64,000 nt of DNA from Lachnospiraceae bacterium (GTDB lineage Bacteria; Bacillota; Clostridia; Lachnospirales; Lachnospiraceae). How positions within the stretch are numbered: position 1 is the stretch's first letter; each line of letters opens with the position of its first letter. The notes below the pieces were generated by a model. It worked only from the letters and a program-made list of their open reading frames with translations. It was not told the origin of the DNA and ran no database searches. Positions 35,279 through 44,817 of this stretch are shown here, piece by piece. The position numbers were made by a program, and so were the translations under genes. Where the stretch lies: positions 1 through 64,000 of the forward strand of contig JALENY010000011.1 in the NCBI GenBank assembly GCA_022767285.1, written 5' to 3'.

Positions 35279-37408
35279 GTGTTATTATTTGATATTGTAT
35301 TTAACGGTAATGATAAAATGTATGACAGAGCAGTTGCTGATCTGGACGCTGCCATCGCAAAATACGGTGAGGATAAAGCAGTTGGTTTTCCGGATACCGC
35401 ATACAGCCTGCCATGTTATTATTCCGAGACCGGAGAGAAAATCTCCACACTCGGAGAAATGAAAGAAGCTCTTAAATATGTTAAGAGCCTTATGACCAGA
35501 GAGAGACGTCTTGACTCCGGTTTTAAGTCCGGTGTGGCTACTGCTCTTGCAGCAGAGTTTATTGAAGCTCTGAAATATATTGATGGCGCACAGCCATACG
35601 AACTTCCCTATGAGGGACATTTCTCTGATGCAAAAATCCGTGAACTCGGTGTTCCGCTTGTAACAGGCGACATCCCGGGTGTAGCAGTTATTATTGGAAA
35701 GGCTCCGACTGCTCAGGATGCAGTTGATCTGGTAAAGAGCTATCAGTCTCAGGGTATTTTTGTTACGCTGGTAGGTGACTGCATTGAGCAGATCGCAGAA
35801 GCAGGCTACAAAACAGGATTTGGTGTGCGTGTTGTACCGCTTGGAAAAGAAATCAGCTCTGTAGTACATGTTGTATCCGTGGCTTTAAGAGCAGCTCTTA
35901 TCTTCGGTAATGTTACTCCTGGTGACAAGGCAGCTCTTCAGAAGTATACATTCAACAGAATTAACGCATTTGTCAATGCATTTGGCCCGCTGGATGATCT
36001 GACTGTTGCCTGTGGAGCAGGTGCGATCTACTACGGATTCCCGGTAGTGACTAATGATATGGATTATACACCGTCCGTACCGAAGAGCCTGATTAAATAT
36101 GAAGATGTTTCTCAGTGGAATCCGATTTCACTGGAAGCACGCGGCATCAAGATCAAAATCACCAATATCGATATTCCGGTTGCATTTGCTTCCGCTTTTG
36201 AGGGCGAGATCATTCGCCGCGGGGATATGCAGGTTGAATTTGACGGTTCCCGTGTTGACTGCTTCGAACTTGTTCAGTCTAAAGAACTTACCGAAGTGGA
36301 AGACCATAAGATCGAAGTGATCGGACCTGAAATTGATGCCTTTGAAGTTGGAACAAAACATTCCATCGGTTATGTGGTAGAAGTTGCAGGAAAGAACATG
36401 AATGCTGACTTCGAACCGGTATTTGAACGTAAATTCCACAGCTATATCAACTGTATCGAAGGTGTTATGCACACCGGCCAGCGTGATATGATCCGTGTTC
36501 GTATCAGCAAAGATGCATTCAATGCAGGCTTCCGTGCAAAACACATTGGTGAAGTTTTATATGCTAAGATCAAAAATGAATTTGATGCAGTAGTTGATAA
36601 ATGCCAGGTGAAGATTTATACAAATCCGGAAGACTGTACAAAACTGCGTCATGAGCTGGCAATTCCGGCATTTGACAAACGTGATGACCGTCTGTCCACG
36701 CTGACTGATGAATCTGTGGATGTATATTACAGCTGTATCATGTGTCAGGCATTCTCTCCGTCTCATGTATGTGTGGTTACTCCGGAAAGACTTGGTCTTT
36801 GCGGTGCAGTATCATGGCTGGATGCAAAAGCAACCAATGAACTGGATCCGTCAGGTCCGTGTCAGGTTATCACAAAAGAGCGTGTGATCGACGAGAGAAC
36901 CGGTGCTTACGAAGATGTTAACGAAGCGGTAAACAAATTCTCCCAGGGTGCGCTGGAAAAAGTCACACTGTACTCTATTATGGAAGACCCGATGACTTCC
37001 TGTGGATGCTTTGAGTGTATTTGCGGTATTGAGCCATTCTCCAACGGCGTAATTATTGCCAACCGTGAATATTCCGGAATGACACCGCTTGGAATGACCT
37101 TCCCGGAACTGGCTTCCATGACGGGCGGCGGTGTTCAGACACCTGGTTTCATGGGGCATGGAAAACACTTCATTGCTTCCAAGAAATTCATGAAGGCAGA
37201 GGGCGGTATTGAGCGTATCGTATGGATGCCGAAGGAACTGAAAGAAACCGTTGCTGAAAAACTGAATGCCACAGCAAAAGAATTATATGGCATTGACAAC
37301 TTTACCGATATGATCGGTGATGAGACAATCGCAGAAGATCCGGAAACTCTGGTTGCATTCCTTACAGAAAAGGGACATCCGGCACTGGGTCTTGATCCGA
37401 TGATGTAA
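35279..37408 (+). CDS. acsB: Acetyl-CoA synthase, copy 1 (CODH/ACS complex)
   Basis: This 709-residue enzyme joins CO, the methyl group from the corrinoid protein and CoA. All six A-cluster cysteines that match Moorella 506/509/518/528/595/597 are present as Cys486, 489, 498, 508, 575 and 577 (CIMCQAFSPSHVC, LGLCG, TSCGCFE). Residues 1-290 are the CODH-contacting domain, the middle holds CoA-binding arginines, and the C-terminal domain holds the A-cluster. I choose GTG 35279, seven bases after GGAGG; the ATG at 35273 is only one base from that site, and copy 2 begins at the equivalent codon. A second complete copy follows after 94 bases. Confidence 0.95.
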   Translation: MLLFDIVFNGNDKMYDRAVADLDAAIAKYGEDKAVGFPDTAYSLPCYYSETGEKISTLGEMKEALKYVKSLMTRERRLDSGFKSGVATALAAEFIEALKYIDGAQPYELPYEGHFSDAKIRELGVPLVTGDIPGVAVIIGKAPTAQDAVDLVKSYQSQGIFVTLVGDCIEQIAEAGYKTGFGVRVVPLGKEISSVVHVVSVALRAALIFGNVTPGDKAALQKYTFNRINAFVNAFGPLDDLTVACGAGAIYYGFPVVTNDMDYTPSVPKSLIKYEDVSQWNPISLEARGIKIKITNIDIPVAFASAFEGEIIRRGDMQVEFDGSRVDCFELVQSKELTEVEDHKIEVIGPEIDAFEVGTKHSIGYVVEVAGKNMNADFEPVFERKFHSYINCIEGVMHTGQRDMIRVRISKDAFNAGFRAKHIGEVLYAKIKNEFDAVVDKCQVKIYTNPEDCTKLRHELAIPAFDKRDDRLSTLTDESVDVYYSCIMCQAFSPSHVCVVTPERLGLCGAVSWLDAKATNELDPSGPCQVITKERVIDERTGAYEDVNEAVNKFSQGALEKVTLYSIMEDPMTSCGCFECICGIEPFSNGVIIANREYSGMTPLGMTFPELASMTGGGVQTPGFMGHGKHFIASKKFMKAEGGIERIVWMPKELKETVAEKLNATAKELYGIDNFTDMIGDETIAEDPETLVAFLTEKGHPALGLDPMM

Positions 37409-37502
37409 TGGAACATGGTAACTATAATATCTGCGCGGTATCCGGTTGAAAAACCGGATACTGCGGAGAGTTTTCGCATGTAAAGAAAGGAGATCAGAAA
37501 GT

Positions 37503-39629
37503 ATGTTAATTAACAGAATTTTTAACGGTAATGATGCAGTCTACGGTCTGACAGAAGGCGCAGTTGACAATGCAATAGCACAGTATGGTGCAGATAAAGC
37601 AATTAGCTTCCCGAATACCGCATACTGTCTGCCCTGTTATTATGCAGTGACCGGTGTTAAGGTAAAAACTTTGGGCGAATTGAAAGAAGCGCTTGGTGTT
37701 GTAAAATCACTGATGACCAGAAATCATGAGCTGGACGACGCGCTCATGTCTGGTGTGGCTACTGCATTGTGTGCGGAATTTATTGAGGTTTTGAAGTTTA
37801 TTGATGGAGCAAATCCATATGAAGAGCCGTGTTACGGACATCTTTCGGATGCGATCATCCGTGAATTGGGTGTTCCTCTTGTTACGGGAGATATCCCCGG
37901 AGTAGCCGTTATTCTCGGCAGCGCACCGACCGCACAGGAAGGTGTGAATCTGATCAAGAGCTATCAGGCACAGGGTATCTTAGTAACTTTGGTTGGCGGA
38001 ATCATTGACCAGTGTGAAGAAGTTGGTTTTAAGACCGGTTACGGTCTTCGTGTGGTACCGCTTGGTAAAGATGTTACTTCCGTTATCCATGTGGTATCTG
38101 TTGCGATCCGTGCAGCGCTTATTTTCGGTAATGTGACACCGGGTGATGCAGGTGCATTGCTGGCTTATACCTCTCAGCGCGTACCGGCATTTGTTAATGC
38201 ATTCAAACCGATCGACGATGTGATCCTGGCAGCCGGTGCCGGTGCGATCAAGCTTGGCTTCCCGGTTATCTCCAATGAGACGGAGAACATTGCAGAAGTT
38301 CCCGGAGCACTGATCCAGCAGCTTGATACGGCAGCTATGAACGCAACTTCTCTGGAAGCGCGCGGCATTAAGATCAAAGTAACCAAGATTGATATCCCGG
38401 TTGCTTTTGCCTCTGCGTTCGAAGGAGAGATTGTTCGCCGCGGCGACATGCAGGTTGAATTTGACGGTTCTCGTGTAGACTGTTTTGAACTTGTAAAATC
38501 AAGAGATCTCTCCGAGGTGGAAGATCATAAGATCGAATTGATCGGTCCGGATTTTGATGAATTTGAAGTGGGAAGCAAACATTCCATCGGCTATGTGGTA
38601 GAAGTAGCCGGAAAGAGCATGCAGCCTGATTTTGAGCCGGTATTTGAGCGTAAATTCCACAGTTATATCAACTGTATCGAGGGAATTATGCATACCGGCC
38701 AGCGTGACATGATCCGTATCCGTGTAAGCAAGGAAACCTTCAACGCAGGATTCCGTGCAAAACATCTGGGCGAAGTTCTGTACGCAAAAATCAAGAACGA
38801 ATTTGAGGCAGTTGTTGACAAATGCCAGGTAAAGATTTACACCAATCCGGAGGATTGTACAAAATTGCGCCATGAGCTGGCAATCCCGGCTTTTGATCAG
38901 CGTGATGAGCGTCTGGAAACCCTTACGGATGAATCTGTTGATGTATATTACAGCTGTATTATGTGTCAGGCATTCTCACCGTCCCATGTATGTGTCGTTA
39001 CTCCGGAGAGACTTGGCCTTTGCGGTGCAGTTTCATGGCTGGATGCGAAAGCAACAAACGAACTGGATCCTGCCGGCCCCTGCCAGGTTATCACAAAAGA
39101 GCGCGTGATCGATGAGAGCCTGGGCGCTTATGAAGATGTCAATGAAGCGGTTGAGAATTTCTCTCACGGCGCATTGAATAAAGTTACTCTGTACTCCATC
39201 ATGCAGGATCCTATGACCTCCTGTGGATGTTTTGAGTGTATCTGCGGTATTGAGCCGTTCTCAAACGGTGTTATCATCGCAAACCGTGAATATTCCGGGA
39301 TGACACCTCTTGGAATGACTTTTCCTGAACTGGCATCCATGACCGGCGGCGGTGTTCAGACACCGGGCTTTATGGGACATGGAAAGCACTTCATCGCTTC
39401 CAAGAAGTTTATGAAAGCGGAGGGTGGAATCGAGCGTATCGTATGGATGCCGAAAGAGCTGAAAGATACCGTTGCGGAGCGCCTGAACGCAACTGCAAAA
39501 GAGCTTTACGGAATTGAAAACTTTACGGATATGATCGGTGATGAGACAATCGCAACAGATCCCGAAACACTTGTTACATTTTTAACAGAAAAAGGTCATC
39601 CGGCATTGTCAATGGAACCTATGATGTAG
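37503..39629 (+). CDS. acsB: Acetyl-CoA synthase, copy 2 (tandem paralogue)
   Basis: A full-length 708-residue paralogue of the preceding gene. The A-cluster ligands are again all present (Cys485, 488, 497, 507, 574, 576). The A-cluster domain is nearly the same in both copies, while the N-terminal 290 residues differ more, for example around residues 235-280. The DNA of the conserved part differs at many third codon positions, so the duplication is not recent and both copies are under selection. AGGAG precedes the ATG; an open frame extending upstream to 37446 is not used. The different N-terminal domain could change the CODH or corrinoid-protein partner. Confidence 0.95.
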   Translation: MLINRIFNGNDAVYGLTEGAVDNAIAQYGADKAISFPNTAYCLPCYYAVTGVKVKTLGELKEALGVVKSLMTRNHELDDALMSGVATALCAEFIEVLKFIDGANPYEEPCYGHLSDAIIRELGVPLVTGDIPGVAVILGSAPTAQEGVNLIKSYQAQGILVTLVGGIIDQCEEVGFKTGYGLRVVPLGKDVTSVIHVVSVAIRAALIFGNVTPGDAGALLAYTSQRVPAFVNAFKPIDDVILAAGAGAIKLGFPVISNETENIAEVPGALIQQLDTAAMNATSLEARGIKIKVTKIDIPVAFASAFEGEIVRRGDMQVEFDGSRVDCFELVKSRDLSEVEDHKIELIGPDFDEFEVGSKHSIGYVVEVAGKSMQPDFEPVFERKFHSYINCIEGIMHTGQRDMIRIRVSKETFNAGFRAKHLGEVLYAKIKNEFEAVVDKCQVKIYTNPEDCTKLRHELAIPAFDQRDERLETLTDESVDVYYSCIMCQAFSPSHVCVVTPERLGLCGAVSWLDAKATNELDPAGPCQVITKERVIDESLGAYEDVNEAVENFSHGALNKVTLYSIMQDPMTSCGCFECICGIEPFSNGVIIANREYSGMTPLGMTFPELASMTGGGVQTPGFMGHGKHFIASKKFMKAEGGIERIVWMPKELKDTVAERLNATAKELYGIENFTDMIGDETIATDPETLVTFLTEKGHPALSMEPMM

Positions 39630-39668
39630 TATAATCGAAAAAGAAAATAATGAAGGAGGCTGAACAAA

Positions 39669-40610
39669 ATGCCGTTTAATCACAAACCACAAAAGTTTAA
39701 TGCATCTATTAATACTGTAGAAATCGGATGTGGGGACAAAGCCATTACTTTGGGAGGAGAAAAGACGTTCCCATTCTATACATTCGATGCTCCGCTTGAA
39801 AACGCTCCGAAAATCGGAGTTGAAATTTCTGATATGGGTCTGGAAGGCGCTCCGGCAGGCGTTGTTGCTTATTACGGAGAAGGCGCTTCTTATGCAGAAA
39901 TGGCGAAAAAAGCAGCAGCTATGGAAGGTGCAGATTTTGTATGCCTGAAACTGGAAGGCGGAGATCCCAACGGCGAGAATAAGAGTATTGATGAGCTGAT
40001 CGAGGTTGTAAAAGAGGTTGGCGAAGCAATCGACGTTCCGCTTGTTGTTGAAGGATGCAAAAATGTAGAAAAAGATTCTGAGTTATTACCGAAAGTAGCA
40101 GAAGCATTGCAGGGCAAAAATGTTCTGATCCTGTCCGCGAGAGAAGAAAACTACAAAGCAGTCGGCGCTTCCGCAGGCCTTGCTTACCAGCAGAAAGTTG
40201 GTGCTGAGTCAGCAGTAGATATCAACCTTGCAAAACAGTTGAACGTTGTAACCACACAGTTAGGCGTTGCTCCAAAGAGTATCGTTATGAACGTTGGTTC
40301 TGCAGCAGTAGGATACGGTTTTGAGTATGTGGTTTCTACTATGGATCGTATCAAAGCGGCTGCTCTGTCCCAGGGTGATGCTATGCTCCAGATGCCTATT
40401 ATCACTCCGGTAGCAGATGAGTGCTGGTCTGTAAAAGAAGCTATGGCTTCCGAAGCAGATATGCCGGCATGGGGTCCTGCAGAAGAGCGTGGAATTAAAA
40501 TGGAAATCGCAACTGCTGCTGCAGTTCTGGCTTCCGGTTCCGATGCTGTACTGCTGAAACACCCGCAGTCTGTTGCAACAATTTCTAAAATGATTAAGGA
40601 ACTGGCTTAA
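39669..40610 (+). CDS. acsD: Corrinoid iron-sulfur protein, small subunit
   Basis: The 313-residue beta subunit of the CFeSP forms a TIM barrel that carries the corrinoid jointly with AcsC. The starting MPFNHKPQKFNASINTVEIG region and the barrel strands (FVCLKLEGGDPNG near residue 95, VVVEG-type strand near residue 125, NVLILSAREENYKAVG near residue 155, IVMNVGSAAVGYGFEY near residue 212) match AcsD/CdhD proteins. GGAGG lies 8 bases before the ATG. It follows acsB2 by 39 bases and precedes acsC by 25, in the usual order. Confidence 0.93.
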   Translation: MPFNHKPQKFNASINTVEIGCGDKAITLGGEKTFPFYTFDAPLENAPKIGVEISDMGLEGAPAGVVAYYGEGASYAEMAKKAAAMEGADFVCLKLEGGDPNGENKSIDELIEVVKEVGEAIDVPLVVEGCKNVEKDSELLPKVAEALQGKNVLILSAREENYKAVGASAGLAYQQKVGAESAVDINLAKQLNVVTTQLGVAPKSIVMNVGSAAVGYGFEYVVSTMDRIKAAALSQGDAMLQMPIITPVADECWSVKEAMASEADMPAWGPAEERGIKMEIATAAAVLASGSDAVLLKHPQSVATISKMIKELA

Positions 40611-40635
40611 TTAGGATAATAGGAGGATAATAACT

Positions 40636-41979
40636 ATGGCTTTAAATGGTATTCAGATATTTAAATTGACACCAAAAAAGAACTGTAAAGAATGCGGATG
40701 CCCGACATGTATGGCGTTTTCCATGAAAGTTGCACAGGGTGCTATGGATATTAGCGCATGTCCGCATATGTCACAGGAAGCAATTGACTCTCTTTCCGAG
40801 GCAACTGCACCGCCAATGAAGACCATCAAAGTTGGTGTTGGCGAAAATGAATACTCTCTTGGCGGTGAGACAGTTCTGTATCGTCACGAAAAAACATTTG
40901 TGAGCAGAACACGATATGCAGTATCTGTATGCAGCTGTATGGATGATGCAGAAGCAGACGCTGCTCTTGAAGCTGCAAAAGTTGTTGATTACGATCGTAT
41001 CGGCGAGAGAATGCATGTTGAACTGATCAATGTGAACTACGCTGGAAACGGTACTGACAAATATGTAGAATTAGTTAAGAAAGCAGCTGCATGTGATCGT
41101 ACACTGGTTCTTTCCTGTACTGATGTTGAGGCTGCAAAAGCCGCTCTTGAAGTATGCAAAGCTGCAAAACCGATCTTAAACGGAGCAGATGCTTCAAACT
41201 ATGCAGAGATGAATGCAGTTGCCACTGCTGCCGGTGTTGTACTGGGTGTTAGAGGTAAAGACATTAACGAACTGTATGATACTGTTGCAGCAATCGAAAA
41301 ACTGGGCAACAAGAACCTGGTGATTGATACAACTATGCCTACTATCAAAGAAACCTACGCTGCTACAGTTCAGTCCAGAAGAGCTGCCATCAAAGACGGA
41401 GACAGAACCTTCGGATATCCGTCTATCGTTAATCTGGCCGCTGTTGCTGCAGATGATACTTATATTCAGACCGCTCTTGCATCTACATTTACTATGAAAT
41501 ACGGTTCCATCATTGTAATGAGCGCAATGACTTATGCAGATGCTCTTCCGCTGTACGGTTTAAGACAGAATGTATTTACCGACCCGCAGAAACCGATGAA
41601 AGTTGAGCCGGGCATTTATCAGATCAATGGTGCTGACGAAAATTCTCTTTGCCTGACTACCGTAGACTTTGCTCTTACATACTTTGTAGTAAGCGGTGAA
41701 CTGGAGCGTTCCGGTGTTCCGTGCAATCTGGTAATCAGCGATGCAGGCGGATTATCCGTACTGACAGCATGGGCTGCAGGCAAACTTTCTTCTACTTCTG
41801 TATCTGAGTTCATCAAAGCAAATGTAGAACCGAAAGTAAAATGCAGAAAACTGATCATTCCGGGTAAAGTTGCCGTATTGAAGGGCGACATTGAAGCAAA
41901 ACTTCCGGGATGGGAAGTTATCGTAGCTCCGAGAGAGGCTGTTGACCTTGTTAAATTCCTGAAGGAATTAACAGCATAA
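40636..41979 (+). CDS. acsC: Corrinoid iron-sulfur protein, large subunit
   Basis: The 447-residue alpha subunit. Its N-terminal [4Fe-4S] domain has Cys17, Cys20, Cys25 and Cys42 (NCKECGCPTC) and transfers electrons to reactivate Co(II). A TIM barrel follows (about residues 90-320). The C-terminal domain (from about 330, LVISDAGGLSVLTAWAAGKLS near residue 367) binds the cobamide. The protein accepts the methyl group from methyl-THF via AcsE and delivers it to AcsB. GGAGG precedes the ATG. Confidence 0.95.
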   Translation: MALNGIQIFKLTPKKNCKECGCPTCMAFSMKVAQGAMDISACPHMSQEAIDSLSEATAPPMKTIKVGVGENEYSLGGETVLYRHEKTFVSRTRYAVSVCSCMDDAEADAALEAAKVVDYDRIGERMHVELINVNYAGNGTDKYVELVKKAAACDRTLVLSCTDVEAAKAALEVCKAAKPILNGADASNYAEMNAVATAAGVVLGVRGKDINELYDTVAAIEKLGNKNLVIDTTMPTIKETYAATVQSRRAAIKDGDRTFGYPSIVNLAAVAADDTYIQTALASTFTMKYGSIIVMSAMTYADALPLYGLRQNVFTDPQKPMKVEPGIYQINGADENSLCLTTVDFALTYFVVSGELERSGVPCNLVISDAGGLSVLTAWAAGKLSSTSVSEFIKANVEPKVKCRKLIIPGKVAVLKGDIEAKLPGWEVIVAPREAVDLVKFLKELTA

Positions 41980-41993
41980 TTGAATAAAAACTA

Positions 41994-42013
41994 CCCTGCG
42001 GGAAACCGCAGGG
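41994..42013 (+). promoter_or_regulatory. GNRA-capped hairpin between acsC and acsE
   Basis: CCCTGCGG (41994-42001) pairs with CCGCAGGG (42006-42013) around a GAAA tetraloop. It is followed by AAAAACAG, not a T-run, so it is not a terminator. It more likely marks an mRNA processing or stability site that sets different transcript levels within the operon. Confidence 0.65.
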
Positions 42014-42047
42014 AAAAACAGAAAATATATTTTAAAGGAGAAAAACT

Positions 42048-42833
42048 ATGGCTAAATTCGTTACAATTGGTGAAAGAATTCACTGTATTTCCCCGTCTAT
42101 CAGAAAAGCAATGGAAACACGCGATCCGGAACCGATCTTAAAAAGAGCAAAAGAGCAGATCGCTGCCGGTGCTACTTACCTTGATGTAAACATCGGACCT
42201 GCTGAGAACGATGGTGAAGAACTGATGAAATGGGCTGTACAGTTGATCCAGTCTGAGTGCGACAATGTTCCGCTTGCTCTGGATACTGCCAACAAAAAAG
42301 CTATTGAAGCTGGTATCTCCGTATACAACAGAAGCAAAGGAAAACCGATCGTTAACTCCGCAGATGCAGGCGGAAGAATTGAAAATATTGACCTTGCAGC
42401 AGCCAATGATGCTATCGTTATTGCACTCTGCTCTGCAGAAGGTATCGCAGCAGACAATGATGAGCGTATGATGCACTGCCAGAACATGCTGGAGCGTGGA
42501 CTTATGCTTGGTATGGAAGCAGAGGATCTGTGGTTTGACCCGCTGTTCCTGGTTGTTAAAGGTATGCAGGACAAACAGATGCAGGTTCTTGAGGCAATCA
42601 AGATGTTCTCCGATATGGGATTGAATTCTACCGGTGGTCTGTCTAACAACTCCAATGGTATGCCGAAACATATCAGACCGATCATGGACTCTGCCCTGGT
42701 TGCTATGGCAATGATGAATGGACTTACATCCGCTATTGTTAACCCATGTGATTTGAGACTGATGGAGACCATCAAGTCCTGTGATATTTTCAAAAACAAC
42801 ACATTATATGCAGACTCTTATTTGGAGATCTAA
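42048..42833 (+). CDS. acsE: Methyltetrahydrofolate:corrinoid iron-sulfur protein methyltransferase
   Basis: The 261-residue enzyme moves the methyl group from 5-methyl-THF to Co(I) of the AcsCD protein. It is a pterin-binding barrel: GERIHCISPSIRKAM (residues 7-21), YLDVNIGPAEND near residue 44, PLALDTAN near residue 76, PIVNSADAGG near residue 102, LWFDPLFLVVKG near residue 163 and GGLSNNSNGMP near residue 196. Length matches AcsE/MeTr. AAGGAG precedes the ATG. It stands between acsC and acsV, joined by a 13-base gap to the latter. Confidence 0.95.
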   Translation: MAKFVTIGERIHCISPSIRKAMETRDPEPILKRAKEQIAAGATYLDVNIGPAENDGEELMKWAVQLIQSECDNVPLALDTANKKAIEAGISVYNRSKGKPIVNSADAGGRIENIDLAAANDAIVIALCSAEGIAADNDERMMHCQNMLERGLMLGMEAEDLWFDPLFLVVKGMQDKQMQVLEAIKMFSDMGLNSTGGLSNNSNGMPKHIRPIMDSALVAMAMMNGLTSAIVNPCDLRLMETIKSCDIFKNNTLYADSYLEI

Positions 42834-42846
42834 GAAGGAGTAAAGT

Positions 42847-44772
42847 ATGCCACGTATAACATTTCGTTTTGAAGAAGGAGAAGATGTTGTTATATTTGCT
42901 ACAAGGGGCGATAACCTGCTGGAGATTGCCCGTGATGCCAATGTAGCAATTGATGCTCCCTGTTCCGGAAATGCATCCTGCGGAAAATGCAAAGTACGAC
43001 TGGTCGAGGGAGAGCTGGATTCCCAGCAAACACGTCATATATCCGATGAGGAATATGAACAGGGCTGGAGACTTTCCTGTGTCAGCAAGATCGCCGGCGA
43101 TGTAACCGTTCTGGTACCGGATATTGCATCGGCATACCGCGGGAGAATGAAAGTGGCTGACTTAAGTTCGCCGGAAGAAGTGGCAATCTTTGAACAGGCG
43201 AAAAAAGAAGTGGAAGAAGCAGGTCTGGCGCTTCATAATAATCTGGAACTGCTGGATCTGACTGTGAACAAACCAACGCTGGATGATACGATGCCGGACA
43301 ATGAACGTCTGGAGCGGGCTATTCAGAGCACTGTGGGTATTGACAAGGTGATCATTCCTTATGCCGTACTGCATAAAATGCCTGACGTGTTCCGTGAAAA
43401 TGATTTTAAGTTCAAGGTATTGATTCAGAAGGCAAAAAAAACCGTTTTTGTCTACGATATTTATCCGCAGAATGCGGATATCGTAGTTGGCGGACTGGTG
43501 GTGGACATTGGCACCACCACCGTATCCGCTCTGTTAGTCAATATGTTAACCGGGGAGGTGCTGGCCAAGGCATCAACCGGAAATGGGCAGATCAGATATG
43601 GTGCGGATGTCATTAACCGCATCATTGAATCGACCAAACCCGGAGGAAAATATCGCTTGCAGAAGGCGATTATTGATGAGACTCTGAACCCGCTGATTGT
43701 CCATATGTGTAAGGTAGCAGGAATTAAGTCAAAATGGATCTATCGTGCCAGTATTGCATGCAATACCACTATGAACCACCTGCTGCTTGGCATTAATTCG
43801 GATCCGGTTCGTATGGAACCATATATTCCGACTTTTTTTAAGACGAACTCTGTTTATGCATCGGATCTCCATCTTACGATCAATCCGGATGCACACATAA
43901 TTTTGGCTCCGAATATCGGAAGCTATGTGGGCGGAGATATAACAGCCGGTACGCTGGTCAGCCTCATCTGGAACCGTCCGGAGTTTTCCCTGTTTGTGGA
44001 TCTTGGCACAAATGGAGAACTTGTATTTGGTAATTCTGACTTTATGATGAGCTGTGCGTGTTCCGCTGGTCCTGCCTTTGAAGGAGGAGATATCAGCTGC
44101 GGTATGCGTGCAACCGATGGTGCCATTGAAGCCTGTACCATTGATAAAGCAACTATGGAACCAACGTATGTAGTTGTTGGTGATCCGGGGACGAAGCCTA
44201 TTGGTATTTGCGGATCGGGTATTATCGATGTCATCAGTGAATTGTTCCAGACCGGTATCATCAATCCGAAAGGAAAGTTCATACGTGATGGAAAACGGGT
44301 TAAGCGTGATGAACTGGGCAGAGGCAGCTATGTTCTTGCATTTTCGGACGAGGCGGATTCGGTAAAAGATGTGGAAATCACTGAAACGGACATTGACAGC
44401 TTCATTCGTGCAAAGGGAGCAATTTTTTCTGCCATTCGTACAATGCTCACATCGTTGGACTTCGATCTGTCTATGATTGAGGATGTGTATGTTGCAGGCG
44501 GAATCGGAAGCGGAATCAACATGCGCAACGCAGTGCGCATCGGTATGTTTCCGGATATCCCGCTTGAGAAGTTCCATTATATCGGAAATTCTTCTCTTTG
44601 CGGTGCCTATGCAATGCTTCTGTCTACAGCGGCAGAGCGAAAAACTTATGAATTGGCGAGAAATATGACGTATCTGGAACTCAGTGCTATACCGACTTAT
44701 ATGGATGAGTTTGTTGCGTGCTGTTTTATACCGCATACAGATTCGTCACTCTTCCCCAGTCTGACCCCGTAA
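42847..44772 (+). CDS. acsV: Corrinoid protein reductive activator (RACo/AcsV type)
   Basis: The 641-residue protein has an N-terminal plant-type [2Fe-2S] ferredoxin domain (ligands Cys39, 45, 48, 78; APCSGNASCGKC), a linker and then an ASKHA-type domain with VVDIGTTTVSALL near residue 218 and VDLGTNGELVFGN near residue 383. Such proteins reduce inactive Co(II)-CFeSP back to Co(I) using ATP. A segment ACSAGPAFEGGDI near residue 405 and VAGGIGSGINMRNAVRIGMFPD near residue 550 are characteristic of this family. Its position after acsE fits this role in the same complex. Confidence 0.92.
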   Translation: MPRITFRFEEGEDVVIFATRGDNLLEIARDANVAIDAPCSGNASCGKCKVRLVEGELDSQQTRHISDEEYEQGWRLSCVSKIAGDVTVLVPDIASAYRGRMKVADLSSPEEVAIFEQAKKEVEEAGLALHNNLELLDLTVNKPTLDDTMPDNERLERAIQSTVGIDKVIIPYAVLHKMPDVFRENDFKFKVLIQKAKKTVFVYDIYPQNADIVVGGLVVDIGTTTVSALLVNMLTGEVLAKASTGNGQIRYGADVINRIIESTKPGGKYRLQKAIIDETLNPLIVHMCKVAGIKSKWIYRASIACNTTMNHLLLGINSDPVRMEPYIPTFFKTNSVYASDLHLTINPDAHIILAPNIGSYVGGDITAGTLVSLIWNRPEFSLFVDLGTNGELVFGNSDFMMSCACSAGPAFEGGDISCGMRATDGAIEACTIDKATMEPTYVVVGDPGTKPIGICGSGIIDVISELFQTGIINPKGKFIRDGKRVKRDELGRGSYVLAFSDEADSVKDVEITETDIDSFIRAKGAIFSAIRTMLTSLDFDLSMIEDVYVAGGIGSGINMRNAVRIGMFPDIPLEKFHYIGNSSLCGAYAMLLSTAAERKTYELARNMTYLELSAIPTYMDEFVACCFIPHTDSSLFPSLTP

Positions 44773-44817
44773 GGGTGTCATAATGGTGTACCCGATATCA
44801 ATTAATGGAGAAAACAA

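Noticed and set aside
43729-44736. 335-codon open frame opposite acsV
   Set aside because: Antisense shadow of a conserved gene; no ribosome site and no family resemblance.
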